From Desulfobacterales bacterium (GTDB lineage: Bacteria > Desulfobacterota > Desulfobacteria > Desulfobacterales > RPRI01): a stretch of 24,444 nt of DNA. The position numbers were made by a program, and so were the translations under genes. Below the pieces are notes generated by a model. The model was not told the DNA's origin. It did no database searches and saw only the letters and a program-made list of their open reading frames with translations. Of this stretch, positions 12,095 through 20,271 are shown piece by piece. Numbering within the stretch: the first letter of the stretch is position 1; each line of letters begins with the position of its first letter. The DNA is taken from the NCBI GenBank assembly GCA_020052975.1, contig JAGVOC010000231.1:1-24444 (forward strand), given 5' to 3'.

Positions 12095-13153
12095 TTACTG
12101 TTTTACCGAAACACCTTTTGAATCTATACCGAATTCAAGCAAACCGGCCCCTTCTCTGCGCGATAATATTGATTCCCATTTGTCTTCCAATCTCTCAATA
12201 TCACAGGCTTCACCTATAGCCCATATGCAGCCTCCGCCTCCGGCACCGGTAAATCTTGCGCCACATCCGCTTTTTTGGGCCGACATTATAAGTTTGCGCC
12301 CAATCTCGTCTACAACATCCGGCGTCATGCTTCTTCTTATCGCCGTCTCCTGATTCATAAACGACGCAGCTTCATGGAATTTACGGTTTGATACCGCATC
12401 AACAAACCGGCCTGTACACACAACTATTTCTTCCCAAAGATCGCGGTATTTCCCGGAAACAAACTGATTAACCCACCTGCTATTGATATTTTTCGATTCA
12501 TGTGGAACGCCACAATATGCAAGAATAATATTTTTTTCAAAATCATTTAACAATTCCTTTTTTAATATGCTCTTTTTCACAAAACCAGGGCTTTTCGTTC
12601 CATCTTTCCAGAACCATGCATTCACCCCGCCAAAAGCTGCAGCCAGCTGATCCTGTAATCCGCAAGGCACGCCCGCGACACTCTGCTCAATTGCATGGGC
12701 AAGAAAAACGGCTTTCTGCCTCGAAAAGGATTTCTGCCCTGATTTTTCAGATATTTTTAAAAAACCCGCAACAAGCGCTACCGCTGCCGCCGAAGATCCT
12801 CCCAGAGCGCTTCTTGGCGGAGACGATGAATCAATTACAATATGGACTCCGTCTGCATTGAAAAACGACGAGATAGCGAACACAAGTCCGAGAGGGTGAT
12901 TAAACGGCGCTTTGCGCGAAGCAAACACTGTGCTCCTGAAACCCCGCGAAGAGACCTTGACCTTCCCTTTTTCAAATGGGAGAAGATAAACCCTTGTTCT
13001 TAAATCTATCGATATATTAAAAGTGCATGGATTAAGGCGCATCAGGGGATAATAGAAGGTACTTATGTCGAGGGTTCCCCCCATATCTATCCGGCACGGA
13101 GCAGAAATCTCAATGTGTTCTGCCTTTATCAAATCTTTAAAATTATCCGACAT
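12095..13153 (-). CDS. GHMP-family sugar kinase (heptose/fucose kinase-like)
   Basis: A 352-residue GHMP-superfamily small-molecule kinase. The N-terminal sugar-binding segment SAPCRIDMGGTLD is at 17-29, the ATP-binding glycine/serine motif PPRSALGGSSAA at 112-123, a GVPCGLQDQLAAAFGG block at about 161-176 containing the likely catalytic Asp, and the third motif GARFTGAGGGG at 298-308. The GxQDQ pattern is closer to D-glycero-D-manno-heptose-7-phosphate kinase (HddA) and fucose kinase than to galactokinase (usually GIMDQ). A role in envelope sugar synthesis is therefore possible, but the substrate is undetermined. The frame is open to an ATG at 13186, but that codon lies inside repeat R2. I prefer the ATG at 13153; one at 13162 is also possible. 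None has a good ribosome binding site. Confidence 0.85.
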   Translation of the reverse strand: MSDNFKDLIKAEHIEISAPCRIDMGGTLDISTFYYPLMRLNPCTFNISIDLRTRVYLLPFEKGKVKVSSRGFRSTVFASRKAPFNHPLGLVFAISSFFNADGVHIVIDSSSPPRSALGGSSAAAVALVAGFLKISEKSGQKSFSRQKAVFLAHAIEQSVAGVPCGLQDQLAAAFGGVNAWFWKDGTKSPGFVKKSILKKELLNDFEKNIILAYCGVPHESKNINSRWVNQFVSGKYRDLWEEIVVCTGRFVDAVSNRKFHEAASFMNQETAIRRSMTPDVVDEIGRKLIMSAQKSGCGARFTGAGGGGCIWAIGEACDIERLEDKWESILSRREGAGLLEFGIDSKGVSVKQ

Positions 13154-13173
13154 TTTATACATCCGAGTCAATT

Positions 13174-13341
13174 TTGATACCTTCATAAAAAGTCAAAAAA
13201 CGACTTTTTACTTGGCGGGGAATCCGCCTGAGGCGGACTCTCCCGCCGCTAGATGCAAATTCAAGCGGTTCCACTCCGCCTAAGGCGGACCGGGGCTTAA
13301 TCGCCATCGGCCTGTTGATGGACTTTTTACGAGTCCATCAA
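13174..13341 (-). repeat. Hairpin-chain intergenic repeat, copy R2 (complete)
   Basis: A 168-bp element between recO and the GHMP kinase gene, inverted relative to R1. It contains AAAAAGTC/GACTTTTT, TCCGCC/GGCGGA inside a GC-rich block, and a second palindrome TCCGCCTAAGGCGGA (13275-13289). At 13315-13341 there is a perfect 10-bp hairpin, TTGATGGACT/AGTCCATCAA around TTTTACG. Both ends read inward as TTGAT, four to five variable bases, then TC(A/G)TAAAAAGTC. About 100 bases match R1 with 6 mismatches. Confidence 0.85.
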
Positions 13342-13370
13342 TTTTATATCCAAAGAGATTGCTACTCCCT

Positions 13371-14138
13371 CTATTTATTTCTAATCTGCCTTAAAATTTT
13401 AAGACTTTGCATTTCTTTGCCAAGATTAAAAGTCACAAATGCCTCTAAAAAGTTCAGTCCTTCCTTTAAGGCTAAAGAGGTAAATCTCATTTTCCCTGCC
13501 TTTTTCAGATCACCGCTGTCAACCCAAAGAAGCTGCTTAATCGTTCCTTTTGAAAGAGAAAGCCGGTTTCCAGAATTTCCGGTGCATTTCCGGCAAGCAA
13601 CCCCCCCTTTTTGAAGGTTGAAGGATATATGTTCTTCCCTGACACTGTCAACTGCAAGCTGACACATGCTGCAACGAACTAAATTCGGACAAATACCGGC
13701 TATCGAAGCAAACCGCATCTGGAAAAGTATGCTCAATATTTCCGCAGAAACATGGCCTGAATCAATTTGTCCAAGAACATAATAAAGCAACCGGTAAAGC
13801 CGTTCCTGTTTTGCATCATTTTCAGCCCATGCATTAACTATTTCTGACCAGTAACTTGCATATGCTGTTTTATTGAAATCAGTCCTGATATCCGCAAGGG
13901 AATTTATTAGATCAGCCTCTTGCAGAATAACAAGATTCCCCCCCTTCCCGGGACTGCAAACCACATCCAAAACAGAAAATATTTCGAGGATTCCTCCGAA
14001 CCTTCTTGTGCTCTTTTTCGCCGACTTTGCTATTGCCGATATCTTGCCTCTTTCCAGGGTAAACAAAGTTAAAATTAAATCGTAATCTCCAAATTCAACG
14101 CGCCTGAGAATTATTGCAGGAGATGAAAAGATTTTCAT
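13371..14138 (-). CDS. recO: DNA repair protein RecO
   Basis: A 255-residue RecO, the RecFOR-pathway mediator that helps load RecA on single-stranded gaps and anneals complementary strands. The N-terminal OB fold begins with SSPAIILRRVEFGDYDLILTLFT, including the usual xxxDxL switch after a short lead. A helical domain follows. A zinc-binding knuckle has Cys156, Cys159, Cys182 and Cys185 (CSMC and CRKC). The SLSKGT and L...LEAF C-terminal segments are family-like. No strong Shine-Dalgarno is seen before the ATG at 14138. It lies 163 bp after the surA-like gene, and a candidate promoter in that gap suggests partly independent transcription. Confidence 0.92.
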   Translation of the reverse strand: MKIFSSPAIILRRVEFGDYDLILTLFTLERGKISAIAKSAKKSTRRFGGILEIFSVLDVVCSPGKGGNLVILQEADLINSLADIRTDFNKTAYASYWSEIVNAWAENDAKQERLYRLLYYVLGQIDSGHVSAEILSILFQMRFASIAGICPNLVRCSMCQLAVDSVREEHISFNLQKGGVACRKCTGNSGNRLSLSKGTIKQLLWVDSGDLKKAGKMRFTSLALKEGLNFLEAFVTFNLGKEMQSLKILRQIRNK

Positions 14139-14172
14139 CTACTTGTATTCCGAGAAGGTGCGTTGCAATAAT

Positions 14173-14201
14173 AAAATAGATAGATACGCTTATAATGTCG
14201 A
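14173..14201 (-). promoter_or_regulatory. Weak candidate promoter for recO
   Basis: On the minus strand TCGACA (14201-14196) and TATTTT (14178-14173) are separated by exactly 17 bases. They lie 34 bases before the recO start. Each hexamer matches consensus only partly. The same gap holds GTGTCC/GGACAC (14274-14279 and 14296-14301) just after the surA stop, not followed by a T run. Confidence 0.3.
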
Positions 14202-14301
14202 TTGCGGTAGTAACAAAAGAGTATTTTTATTCGATCCCCTTCCATATCAAACCTGCCCGGATTTATCTATTTCGTGTCCAAAATATGTTTCCGGATGGAC
14301 A

Positions 14302-15288
14302 CTATTTAATAACTTTTATATGGGATTTTTGCCTTAAATCACCGATCCAGGATTGAAATTTCCTTTCAACTACTTCACCAAACAGAATTTCCTGAATTTC
14401 AGGAGTAACTTCTTCAAGAGATTTGTCGGGTTTTTCTTCTATCTTTTCTATGTAAATAATCTGATATCCAACTTCAGTTTCAAAAACTTTCGTAAACTCA
14501 CCGGCTTTGAGTCCCTTTAATACCTCCTGCACCTCTGGAGATAATTCATTATGTTTAAACATTCCCAAATCGAGGCTATTTATATCAAACTCAGAGTCAG
14601 CATAACCTTTACCGACATCCTCAAATATTTGTCCGCCCTTTAATTTGTCATAAATTTCTTCCATCTTTAACATAATCTTTTCTTTTTCATCATCGCTGAC
14701 ACTAAACCCGATTCTCTTGACTATATTTTTAAGATGGTATTTTTTTTCTCCTCGATACTTCTCAATATTGCTATCGTAATAAGACTTTATTTCATCTCTC
14801 GTTATAACTATTTTGGATTTAACCGCAAAATTAAGAAGTTTTGACCTTATGAGATGTTCCTTAATCTTATCGCGATAGCCTTCTATAGACAGATCTTCTT
14901 TGGCCAGCATACTCCTTAAGTCTTCGTCTGTATAATGATTGACCTCTTTGACTCGCTCAATAGAGTTATCAAGCTCCTTCTCGCTCACGGAAATACTGTA
15001 CTTTTTACTCTCCTGGTCGGTAAGCTTCTGGTTTATAAGCTGGTCAAGCATATCTTCTCGAACCCTGAAGAGCATCTCACGTTCTTTTTCCGGCGGATAT
15101 CCAAGCGATTTTATTTTTTCAGCATAGGGATGAACAACATTGGTAAGCTCCGAAAGGGAAATTATTTCTTCGTTAACAACTGCTACAACCCTGTCTACAA
15201 CTTCAGCACCATTTGTTCCGCTATATGCATGGGCGCTTAACAAGATTAAGAAAAAGAGAAACATTATTATTTTATTATATTTGTGCAT
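14302..15288 (-). CDS. surA: SurA-type periplasmic chaperone / peptidyl-prolyl isomerase
   Basis: A 328-residue exported parvulin-type foldase, likely helping outer-membrane proteins fold in the periplasm. From the ATG at 15288 the N-terminus MHKYNKIIMFLFFLILLSAHA is a good signal peptide, with cleavage expected after Ala21. A SurA_N-like helical domain follows (VVDRVVAVVNEEIISLSEL, about 29-160). A single parvulin PPIase domain lies at roughly 184-282, containing YHLKNIV, the YADSEFD block, DLGMF, SPEVQEVLKGLKAGE and GYQIIYIE. E. coli SurA has two PPIase domains, so this is the short form. The frame also opens at an ATG 14 codons upstream, which would bury the signal peptide. It lies 102 bp after a related lipoprotein gene. 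Confidence 0.88.
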   Translation of the reverse strand: MHKYNKIIMFLFFLILLSAHAYSGTNGAEVVDRVVAVVNEEIISLSELTNVVHPYAEKIKSLGYPPEKEREMLFRVREDMLDQLINQKLTDQESKKYSISVSEKELDNSIERVKEVNHYTDEDLRSMLAKEDLSIEGYRDKIKEHLIRSKLLNFAVKSKIVITRDEIKSYYDSNIEKYRGEKKYHLKNIVKRIGFSVSDDEKEKIMLKMEEIYDKLKGGQIFEDVGKGYADSEFDINSLDLGMFKHNELSPEVQEVLKGLKAGEFTKVFETEVGYQIIYIEKIEEKPDKSLEEVTPEIQEILFGEVVERKFQSWIGDLRQKSHIKVIK

Positions 15289-15390
15289 TTTATATTTTTC
15301 TTTCCATAATGACCCGGTTGGTATCTGCATTAATATTGTTGTTTATTACTGTTCCGGCAACGATATTGAAATGAACAATATACTATCAAT

Positions 15391-16110
15391 TTATGAAGAT
15401 AGGATTTTCTCCCATTGTTTATTGTTTATTTCAATCTTATATTTTTTCTGCAACCCTTCAAACCATGTCTTATAAGCCTCCTCAGCTTTTAAATTGCGCA
15501 GATTTTTTATGACTATTTCAGTGGTCGGCTCATTTGCCAATTTGCCATCGGCATCGTTTTTAATGTTTTCACGATAATACTTTGATAAGTCATCGGGGGT
15601 TATTTGGATATTATTTTTAAGATCTTCAGCAATGACTTTCTCGATAAGCATGCGCGTTCTTAATTTTTTCTCCCACAGGTTGTAAGAAATTGCATACTCA
15701 AGAAGCATCTTTTCAAACTCGCTTTCAGGGTAATCCCTCTTAATTTTCCTTATTGCCTCTTCAAGCTCTGAATCTGTGACTGTAATATTCAGCTCTTTAG
15801 ATCTTTCAATTATAATTAATTCCTCAACTATTTGATTTAAAAGCTGTTTTTTTGCATCACTGCAAACGGAAGCATCCTGTTCAATATCATTATGCGAATA
15901 AGCAGACTTGGTTATTTCAAATTCTCTTTGAAAGTCGAGCACCATTAAAACACTTTCTTGAACTCTGACAAGATATTCATCGCTCTGAACGGATTCTGTC
16001 CCGGAACAGCCTGAAAGTATCAACACAACCAACAAAGCGCACCCCGTAAATATCACGGCGCAGCAAGTTTCTCCAGTAGCAAAATGTTTATGTGCTGTAA
16101 CATGTATCAT
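15391..16110 (-). CDS. SurA_N-like lipoprotein without a PPIase domain
   Basis: A 239-residue predicted lipoprotein. The N-terminal hydrophobic stretch ends in a lipobox LSGC with the lipidated cysteine at residue 35, followed by Ser-Gly. The body is helical and charged, with a chaperone-like pattern: a segment that ends in LLNQIVEELIIIERSKEL, a conserved-looking ITVTDSELEEAIRKI, and a second ITPDDLSKYYREN. This is the arrangement of SurA/PrsA N-terminal domains, but the sequence stops without a recognisable parvulin core. It may act as a membrane-anchored periplasmic chaperone partner of the neighbouring SurA-like protein, which is an inference from adjacency. The frame also opens at TTG three codons upstream; the ATG at 16110 is preferred, though no ribosome binding site is clear. 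A repeat end lies 12 bases upstream. Confidence 0.8.
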   Translation of the reverse strand: MIHVTAHKHFATGETCCAVIFTGCALLVVLILSGCSGTESVQSDEYLVRVQESVLMVLDFQREFEITKSAYSHNDIEQDASVCSDAKKQLLNQIVEELIIIERSKELNITVTDSELEEAIRKIKRDYPESEFEKMLLEYAISYNLWEKKLRTRMLIEKVIAEDLKNNIQITPDDLSKYYRENIKNDADGKLANEPTTEIVIKNLRNLKAEEAYKTWFEGLQKKYKIEINNKQWEKILSS

Positions 16111-16122
16111 GATTATCAAATA

Positions 16123-16144
16123 TGACGGCCTTGTAAAAAATCAA
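16123..16144. repeat. Degenerate solo end of the hairpin repeat family (R5)
   Basis: TGACGGCCTTGTAAAAAATC matches the reverse complement of the R4 end at about 17-18 of 20 positions by eye. It lies between mfd and the lipoprotein gene, 12 bases before the latter's ATG. No core or second end is convincing; GTTAGTTTTTAAAGCC to its right is only vaguely similar. Confidence 0.45.
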
Positions 16145-16213
16145 CTGTGTTATCGTTAGTTTTTAAAGCCCTTAATAGCCGGAATTTCCAGCAATATTTG
16201 TTAATATAAATAT

Positions 16214-19200
16214 TCAGCCGTTAACACGTTGGATAATTTCTTTCAAGATGTTTTTGGCTTTCACAATGTGCCCCATAATGCTTTGTTTCGGGAGTCTTAC
16301 TTTAAGGACATGTTCCGGAGTAAATTCAAACCTGTTTTTATCTGAGACAACCATGTTTATTATACCTGAAGGGTTATTAATATAAGCCGGCTCGGCAAAA
16401 TGAAGTAAAAGTTGCTGATCCCTTAAATCGAGGCGTTTAACACCTGCTTTTTGAGACAATACCTTTAGGATGATTTTCATGAGAAGATTGGAGGCTTCCT
16501 CCGGCAGAGCTCCGAAACGATCTGTGAGTTCCGCTTTAAAGTCTGCCACCTCCTTTATTTCCGTCATCTTTGCCAGACGCCGGTAAGATGTCAGGCGCTG
16601 ATCAATATCAGGCATATACGATTCGGGAAGATACGCTGATATTGAAACATTTATCTCAGGATCCAGGGTTTTCTGAACAGGTTCTCCCTTAAGCTCCGAT
16701 ATGGCATTTTCCATCAACTTGAGAAACATTTCGTACCCAACGGCAGCTATATGTCCGGACTGGGAAGCTCCGAGTATCGTTCCCCCTCCTCTGATTCTCA
16801 AGTCGCTCATTGCAATCTGAAATCCAGATCCAAGATCACTGTGTTCCATTAATACTTTCAAGCGTTTTTGAGCATCCTTTGTGATAGCGCTCTCTTTCGG
16901 GATAAAAAGATAAGCATAAGCCTGCTCATCCGCCCTTCCCACTCTTCCGCGCAACTGATAGATCTGGGCCAGTCCAAGTTTATCCGCCCTGTTTACCAGT
17001 ATAGTGTTTGCTGAAGGGATATCAAGTCCGGATTCAATAATTGTTGTGCAGACCAGCATGTCAATTTCTTTTTTCATGAACTTGAACATTACATTTTCAA
17101 GCTCCTCCTCATCAAGCCGTCCATGCGCAATACCTATCCTTGCCTCGGGTACAAGCTCCTGCAACTTACGGGAAGTCTTTTCAATCGTATAAATATTGTT
17201 GTGGACAAAAAAGATCTGGCCTTTTCTGCTCAGCTCTTTTCTTATTGCCCCGGCAACTATAGCATCATCTAATTCTGAAACATATGTAACTATAGACTGC
17301 CGATGCTCGGGAGGTGTTGAAATTATGCTAATATCACGCACACCCATTAAAGACATGTGCAATGTTCTTGGAATCGGTGTCGCAGTGAGAGCAAGAACAT
17401 CTACGGTATTTCTTAATTTTTTAAGCTTTTCCTTGTGCTTGACTCCAAAGCGCTGCTCCTCATCGAGCACAACAAGCCCAAGATCCTTAAAAACAACGTC
17501 CTTCTGGAGAAGCCTGTGCGTTCCGATAACAATATCAATCTTCCCGGATTTCAGACCGGAAATAATTGATTTTTGATCCCGGACGGACCTGAATCTGCTC
17601 AGGCATGCAATGTTAACCGGATACCTCTCAAACCGTAAGTTGAAAGTCGCAAGATGCTGTTCGGCAAGAACCGTGGTCGGAACCAACACCACAACCTGCT
17701 TTCCGGAATTAACCGCAAGAAAGGACGCCCTTAAAGCCACTTCCGTTTTGCCGTAGCCAACATCTCCGCAAACCAGCCTGTCCATCGGCATCGGTCGTTC
17801 CATGTCATTTAAAACATCATCTATTGCCTGAAGCTGGTCTGTTGTTTCTTCGTATGTGAACCCCGCCTCAAAATCTTTAAAATAGCTGTCCGGCATTCCG
17901 TATCCATATCCATCGCTCACTTTTCTAAGTGCATATAGTTCAAGGAGTTCTCCGGCGATTTTTTCAGCCGATTTTTTTACTCTTTCTTTTATTTTATCCC
18001 AGGACTTTCCACCCATTCTATCAAGAACAGGCTCCAAACCATCAACGCCCATATACTTATGGACTACGTTCATCCTTTCAACAGGAAGGTAGAGTTTATC
18101 CCCGTCCTTATATACTATCAGCAGAAAATCATTGGTTGAACCGTTCAGTTTCAGCTTTACAAGCCCTTCATACTGACCTATTCCGTGATCATCATGCACA
18201 ACAAGATCCATTTTTTTTAAGTCTTCAAAGGAGAGAATCTGGGAAATGGTTTTCCTTGCCGAATCTCTTCTTCTGCTGTGTTTTGCCCCGAAAATTTCAT
18301 CTTCGGTTATTACGGCTAATGATTCTTCAGGCCAGACAAATCCTGAAGAAATCCGACCGAGACAGACAAAAACATCCCCTTTCCCGCGGGAAGTAACAGG
18401 AAATCCTTCTTTTGTTTCCATTTGAATCCCGTAAGGCGTTAAAAGGGACCTGATCCTTTCGGCTTGAGATTTTGTGCTGCAAACAACCAGGGTAATATAT
18501 TTTGAAGTTTTATTTTCATTGATCCAGTCAGCAAGCGGCAAAAGGTGATTATCTTTTTCTATGCGGCACTTAATCTTAATTTCCTGAATCAACAAATCGT
18601 TATTTTTTATAAAATAATCGCATTGTAAAGAGCACCCGTGTTTTTCTTCATTTTCGCAAACAATTTTGAGAGCCCTGAAATTCAAAGGTTTCTTTGAGTT
18701 TATTACTTCACGTATATTCGCCCAGGTAAGATATAAGCTCTCGGTTTCAACGCACAGCCTCCGATCCTCGCGAGCAGAAATATAATTTTTTAATTCCCGC
18801 CTCTCTACTTCTTCTGCTTCCTTTTGGAGCTGTTCGGGTTCATCCTGTACAAAAAGAGTATTTTCAGCAAGATAATCAAAGAAAGAATCAGGCTTTGAAT
18901 AAACGAGCGGAATCAGGCTTTCAATATCCGGAAGCACACCCTCTCTTTTTATTCTGTCAATTAAGTCTCTGACTTTTGTAACGGGAATATCAAGCCTCGA
19001 AGCCTGTTCCCTTATCCTGCTTATTATTAAATTAAGATCCTCGTTATTATAAATCGCTTCCCTTGCAGGAAGTATAACTGCCTCGGGTATATTTGTTAAA
19101 GTTCTCTGGCTTGATGCTGAAAAAAACCTTATTGACTCCACCATATCGCCCAAAAATTCGATTCTTAGCGGATCAGGATAAGAAGGTGTAAAGATATCAA

Positions 19201-19741
19201 GAATTCCACCTCTTACACAATAATCTCCTGACTCTTCAACTATCATTGACCGGGAATATCCACCTGAAATCAGCTTCTCCAGAAATCGTTCTCTGTCTGT
19301 CTCTTCGCCCTCCATCACAAGTTCAGCGAAACTGAACAATTTCTGTTTCGGAATCAGCTTCTGGAGAAGAGCTTCCGAAGTTGTAACAATTACCGGTGGA
19401 GTATCACTTCCTGCAATGTTGTATAGCGCATTTATCCGAGTTGCAGCAGTTTCATTGTGATAAGAGACAATTTTAAATGGAGAACTATTATATGGCGGGA
19501 AAAGCACCATAGGAATTATATGCCCGGTTGAAAAAAAATTCAAATCCTGTATAAAACGCTCCCCCTCTTTAACTGAAGGCAAAACGACTACAACAGGCAA
19601 CCTGCATTTCAGATAGTATCTCGATACTATGAATGCTTTTTCTGAACCTGACAATCCTATGAGGTTTGCCGCTTTTTCTCTAGTTAAAATATATTCATAA
19701 AGAGAATTGAAAGAATAATTTTTCTCTTGATTTTGATACAT
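16214..19741 (-). CDS. mfd: Transcription-repair coupling factor Mfd
   Basis: A 1175-residue Mfd, which binds stalled RNA polymerase at DNA lesions, pushes it off and recruits UvrA for excision repair. The N-terminal UvrB-like region carries GSEKAF early on and RGGILDIFTPS. The RNA polymerase-interacting domain follows the DLVVHDDHGIGQYEGL block. The RecG-like motor has Walker A GDVGYGKTE (Lys665) and DEEQ at 760-763, then motifs TATPIPRTLHMS and QLRGRVGRA. The C-terminal TRCF domain contains the SYRRLAKM region. Length is normal (E. coli 1148). The frame opens with TTG two codons upstream; the ATG at 19741 is chosen, with AGGT about 10 bases before it. It is divergent from the tRNA-Thr gene, only 30 bp away. 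Confidence 0.97.
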   Translation of the reverse strand: MYQNQEKNYSFNSLYEYILTREKAANLIGLSGSEKAFIVSRYYLKCRLPVVVVLPSVKEGERFIQDLNFFSTGHIIPMVLFPPYNSSPFKIVSYHNETAATRINALYNIAGSDTPPVIVTTSEALLQKLIPKQKLFSFAELVMEGEETDRERFLEKLISGGYSRSMIVEESGDYCVRGGILDIFTPSYPDPLRIEFLGDMVESIRFFSASSQRTLTNIPEAVILPAREAIYNNEDLNLIISRIREQASRLDIPVTKVRDLIDRIKREGVLPDIESLIPLVYSKPDSFFDYLAENTLFVQDEPEQLQKEAEEVERRELKNYISAREDRRLCVETESLYLTWANIREVINSKKPLNFRALKIVCENEEKHGCSLQCDYFIKNNDLLIQEIKIKCRIEKDNHLLPLADWINENKTSKYITLVVCSTKSQAERIRSLLTPYGIQMETKEGFPVTSRGKGDVFVCLGRISSGFVWPEESLAVITEDEIFGAKHSRRRDSARKTISQILSFEDLKKMDLVVHDDHGIGQYEGLVKLKLNGSTNDFLLIVYKDGDKLYLPVERMNVVHKYMGVDGLEPVLDRMGGKSWDKIKERVKKSAEKIAGELLELYALRKVSDGYGYGMPDSYFKDFEAGFTYEETTDQLQAIDDVLNDMERPMPMDRLVCGDVGYGKTEVALRASFLAVNSGKQVVVLVPTTVLAEQHLATFNLRFERYPVNIACLSRFRSVRDQKSIISGLKSGKIDIVIGTHRLLQKDVVFKDLGLVVLDEEQRFGVKHKEKLKKLRNTVDVLALTATPIPRTLHMSLMGVRDISIISTPPEHRQSIVTYVSELDDAIVAGAIRKELSRKGQIFFVHNNIYTIEKTSRKLQELVPEARIGIAHGRLDEEELENVMFKFMKKEIDMLVCTTIIESGLDIPSANTILVNRADKLGLAQIYQLRGRVGRADEQAYAYLFIPKESAITKDAQKRLKVLMEHSDLGSGFQIAMSDLRIRGGGTILGASQSGHIAAVGYEMFLKLMENAISELKGEPVQKTLDPEINVSISAYLPESYMPDIDQRLTSYRRLAKMTEIKEVADFKAELTDRFGALPEEASNLLMKIILKVLSQKAGVKRLDLRDQQLLLHFAEPAYINNPSGIINMVVSDKNRFEFTPEHVLKVRLPKQSIMGHIVKAKNILKEIIQRVNG

Positions 19742-19771
19742 AAACAAAGTACCTATTTGGGTCTATGATAT

Positions 19772-19847
19772 GCCGGCGTAGCTCACTTGGTAGAGCAGCT
19801 GATTCGTAATCAGCTGGTAGGCGGTTCAACTCCGCCCGTCGGCTCCA
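19772..19847 (+). tRNA. tRNA-Thr (anticodon CGU)
   Basis: A 76-base cloverleaf with encoded CCA. The acceptor stem is GCCGGCG with CGTCGGC (one G-U pair), the D-arm is GCTC/GAGC, and the anticodon stem is GCTGA/TCAGC around loop TTCGTAA, with CGT at 19805-19807 reading ACG threonine codons. The T-arm is GGCGG/CCGCC around TTCAACT. All stems pair. No clear promoter is visible in the 30-bp gap to mfd. Confidence 0.97.
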
Positions 19848-19856
19848 TTAATTTTC

Positions 19857-19888
19857 AAGGGTTTCCTTCCTTTCCGGAAACCCTTTTG
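19857..19888 (+). terminator. Intrinsic terminator after tRNA-Thr
   Basis: AAGGGTTTCC (19857-19866) pairs perfectly with GGAAACCCTT (19876-19885) around a 9-base loop, followed by TT and GTATTAG. Its position 9 bases after the tRNA CCA makes it a convincing rho-independent terminator with a short T tract. Confidence 0.8.
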
Positions 19889-20157
19889 TATTAGATAAAT
19901 ATATATCAATAAGTATTATGCCTGAATGAACTCCTTAATATGAAATATTTTTATCCCATATTATGCCATTGTGCAACCTGGTTTGATTAATTATCAAATT
20001 TTGTCCGGTCGCAACCAATTCTCATAAAATGTTTTTTGCCATTTTTACCGGAAGCTTACAGGACAAAAAATGTTAATTCACAATAATATATTGATATAAT
20101 ATGAGTTTATTATATGCCATGTCCGGAAAGTTACTGAAATTTTCTTTCTTTAATTAC
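19889..20157. other. AT-rich gene-free stretch with weak palindromes
   Basis: No ORF of note on either strand. It contains TTTGAT/ATCAAA (19982-19987 and 19993-19998), a possible operator-like dyad. It also has TTTTGTCC (19999-20006), repeated inverted as GGACAAAA (20061-20068), with an overlapping CCGGT/ACCGG pair. No tRNA, attachment-site duplication or mobile-element end was recognised. Any mfd promoter, if not inside the tRNA gene, would have to be here. Confidence 0.5.
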
Positions 20158-20186
20158 TTGACATACACTCAATATCCGTATATTTT
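20158..20186 (+). promoter_or_regulatory. Candidate sigma-70 promoter for the 20272-21158 cluster
   Basis: A perfect TTGACA (20158-20163) and TATTTT (20181-20186) are separated by 17 bases. The first ORF starts about 85 bases downstream, leaving a leader without an obvious structure. Confidence 0.55.
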
Positions 20187-20271
20187 AGATACTTACATGG
20201 TTTTGTAATCTATGATAAAATTACATTGATGATGAATCATCTGCCGGCTTGGAATTTAAAACAGGAATTGA

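Noticed and set aside
14143..14337. Plus-strand 64-codon frame spanning the surA-recO gap
   Set aside because: It begins with TTG, runs into the 3' end of surA on the other strand, and lacks a ribosome binding site.
17929..18396. 155-codon open frame antisense to mfd
   Set aside because: It overlaps well-conserved Mfd coding sequence and its composition is shadow-like, with no domain or ribosome binding site.
19772..20271. tRNA-Thr as an integration site with accessory DNA downstream
   Set aside because: No duplicate of the tRNA 3' end, no integrase gene and no other mobile-element hallmark was seen nearby.
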